A stretch of DNA of 13,337 bases from the NCBI GenBank assembly GCA_934085635.1, contig CAKOHL010000022.1, positions 1 to 13,337 of the forward strand, read 5' to 3'. A model generated the notes under the pieces. The model ran no database searches, was not told the DNA's origin, and saw only the letters and a list, made by a program, of their open reading frames with translations. The stretch is from an uncultured Bacilli bacterium. GTDB lineage: Bacteria; Bacillota_I; Bacilli_A; RF39; UBA660. Numbering within the stretch: the stretch's first letter is position 1; each line of letters opens with the position of its first letter. Positions 13,209 through 13,337 of this stretch are shown here, piece after piece. The position numbers were made by a program, and so were the translations under genes.

Positions 13209-13247
13209 GAAAACTTTATCTTAATTGATAGAGTTTTCTTTGTTTTT
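13209..13247 (+). terminator. Strong Rho-independent terminator after the tandem pseudoknots
   Basis: GAAAACTTTATC (13209-13220) pairs with GATAGAGTTTTC (13227-13238) over 12 bp with one G-U pair and a TTAATT loop, followed by TTTGTTTTT. It ends about 30 bases before the next start codon, so unless it is regulated the next gene needs its own promoter. A weak TATCAT (13252-13257) is the only -10 candidate. Confidence 0.9.
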
Positions 13248-13276
13248 GTGTTATCATTATTATGAGAGGTGACTTT

Positions 13277-13337
13277 ATGAAAAATAGTGTAACATTACTT
13301 CCTGCTGATACTTATATTGTTATAAATAAAAGTTTAC
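13277..13337 (+). CDS. Replication initiation protein, DnaB/DnaD-like (Bacillus-type), 5' end only
   Basis: Twenty codons are visible, beginning MKNSVTLLPADTYIVINKSL, before the window ends. The LLPADTYIV start resembles the N-terminus of Firmicutes DnaB/DnaD-domain proteins (B. subtilis DnaB begins with a similar LPVDPYVV segment), which help load the replicative helicase with DnaD and DnaI at the origin. The start follows AGAGGTGA (13264-13271). It lies directly behind the structured RNA and its terminator. The assignment rests on about ten residues, so it is moderate at best; the existence of a coding start is more secure. Confidence 0.55.
   Translation, partial: MKNSVTLLPADTYIVINKSL

Larger units (their letters stand above)
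13080..13247 (+). ncRNA. Structured leader or small RNA with tandem pseudoknots (unrecognised class)
   Basis: The RNA is about 168 nt, from the promoter start to the end of the terminator. In order: a 5' hairpin (GTGC 13080-13083 with GCAC 13090-13093, extendable with a bulge); two 48-nt units at 13103-13150 and 13153-13200 that each fold as an H-type pseudoknot; a third copy of the AAATGTT box at 13202-13208; and a 12-bp terminator. There is no convincing open reading frame inside. It lies 29 bases upstream of a replication-initiation gene on the same strand, as a riboswitch or attenuator would, but could equally be a free small RNA. It does not match the riboswitch classes I can recall (preQ1, SAM-II, fluoride, guanidine, ZTP, c-di-GMP). 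Existence of structure is strongly supported; ligand and role are unknown. Confidence 0.75.

Noticed and set aside
13080..13247. tmRNA fragment (tandem pseudoknots)
   Set aside because: No tRNA-like ends and no tag reading frame; about 168 nt is too short.

Overview
The window is AT-rich DNA from a low-GC, Gram-positive-type bacterium. It uses the standard code: TGA ends two genes and tryptophan is TGG. Shine-Dalgarno sites are strong, intergenic gaps are short, and Rho-independent hairpins end most units. A DnaB/DnaD-type initiation protein, PPDK, a type II thymidine kinase and an IscS/IscU pair fit an uncultured gut Bacilli/Mollicutes-related lineage (RF39-like). That placement is inference from gene content and base composition. 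No rRNA, tRNA, insertion sequence, prophage or CRISPR array is visible.

Layout. (1) 1-32 is the tail of a gene, possibly acyl carrier protein, closed by a terminator whose 3' arm supplies the -35 box of the next promoter. (2) 126-2015 is an arsR-iscS-iscU operon: an ArsR/SmtB repressor with an intact alpha5 metal-site motif, then cysteine desulfurase and Fe-S scaffold. (3) 2248-2559 is a self-contained XRE regulator whose inverted repeat straddles its promoter. (4) 2633-4005 is an accessory pair, an unknown 138-aa protein and a GT2 glycosyltransferase. (5) 4086-7038 is an RNA modification and ribosome maturation operon: YgjP-like metalloprotein (apparently leaderless), TrmH/SpoU methyltransferase, rimM, trmD and a small basic unknown. 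(6) 7092-8414, reverse strand, is a GspE/PilB-type ATPase that diverges from (7), 8535-12994, an operon of pseudopilin, Xer recombinase, thymidine kinase and PPDK. (8) 12995-13276 holds a promoter, a structured RNA and a strong terminator directly ahead of a DnaB/DnaD-like gene that runs off the window.

The most interesting object is the RNA at about 13080-13247. It contains two copies of a 48-nt unit, aligned without gaps at an exact 50-nt offset. Of the 12 differences between the copies, 10 fall at paired positions of one H-type pseudoknot model: four compensated base pairs and one pair gained in copy 2. I do not recognise it as a known riboswitch class. With its own near-consensus promoter and terminator it could be a tandem-aptamer attenuator of the replication gene or a free small RNA.

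Working together: region 2 makes Fe-S clusters under probable metal control, region 5 matures rRNA, tRNA and the 30S subunit, and regions 6-7 give an isolated motor-pilin pair joined to chromosome resolution, nucleotide salvage and pyruvate/PEP metabolism.
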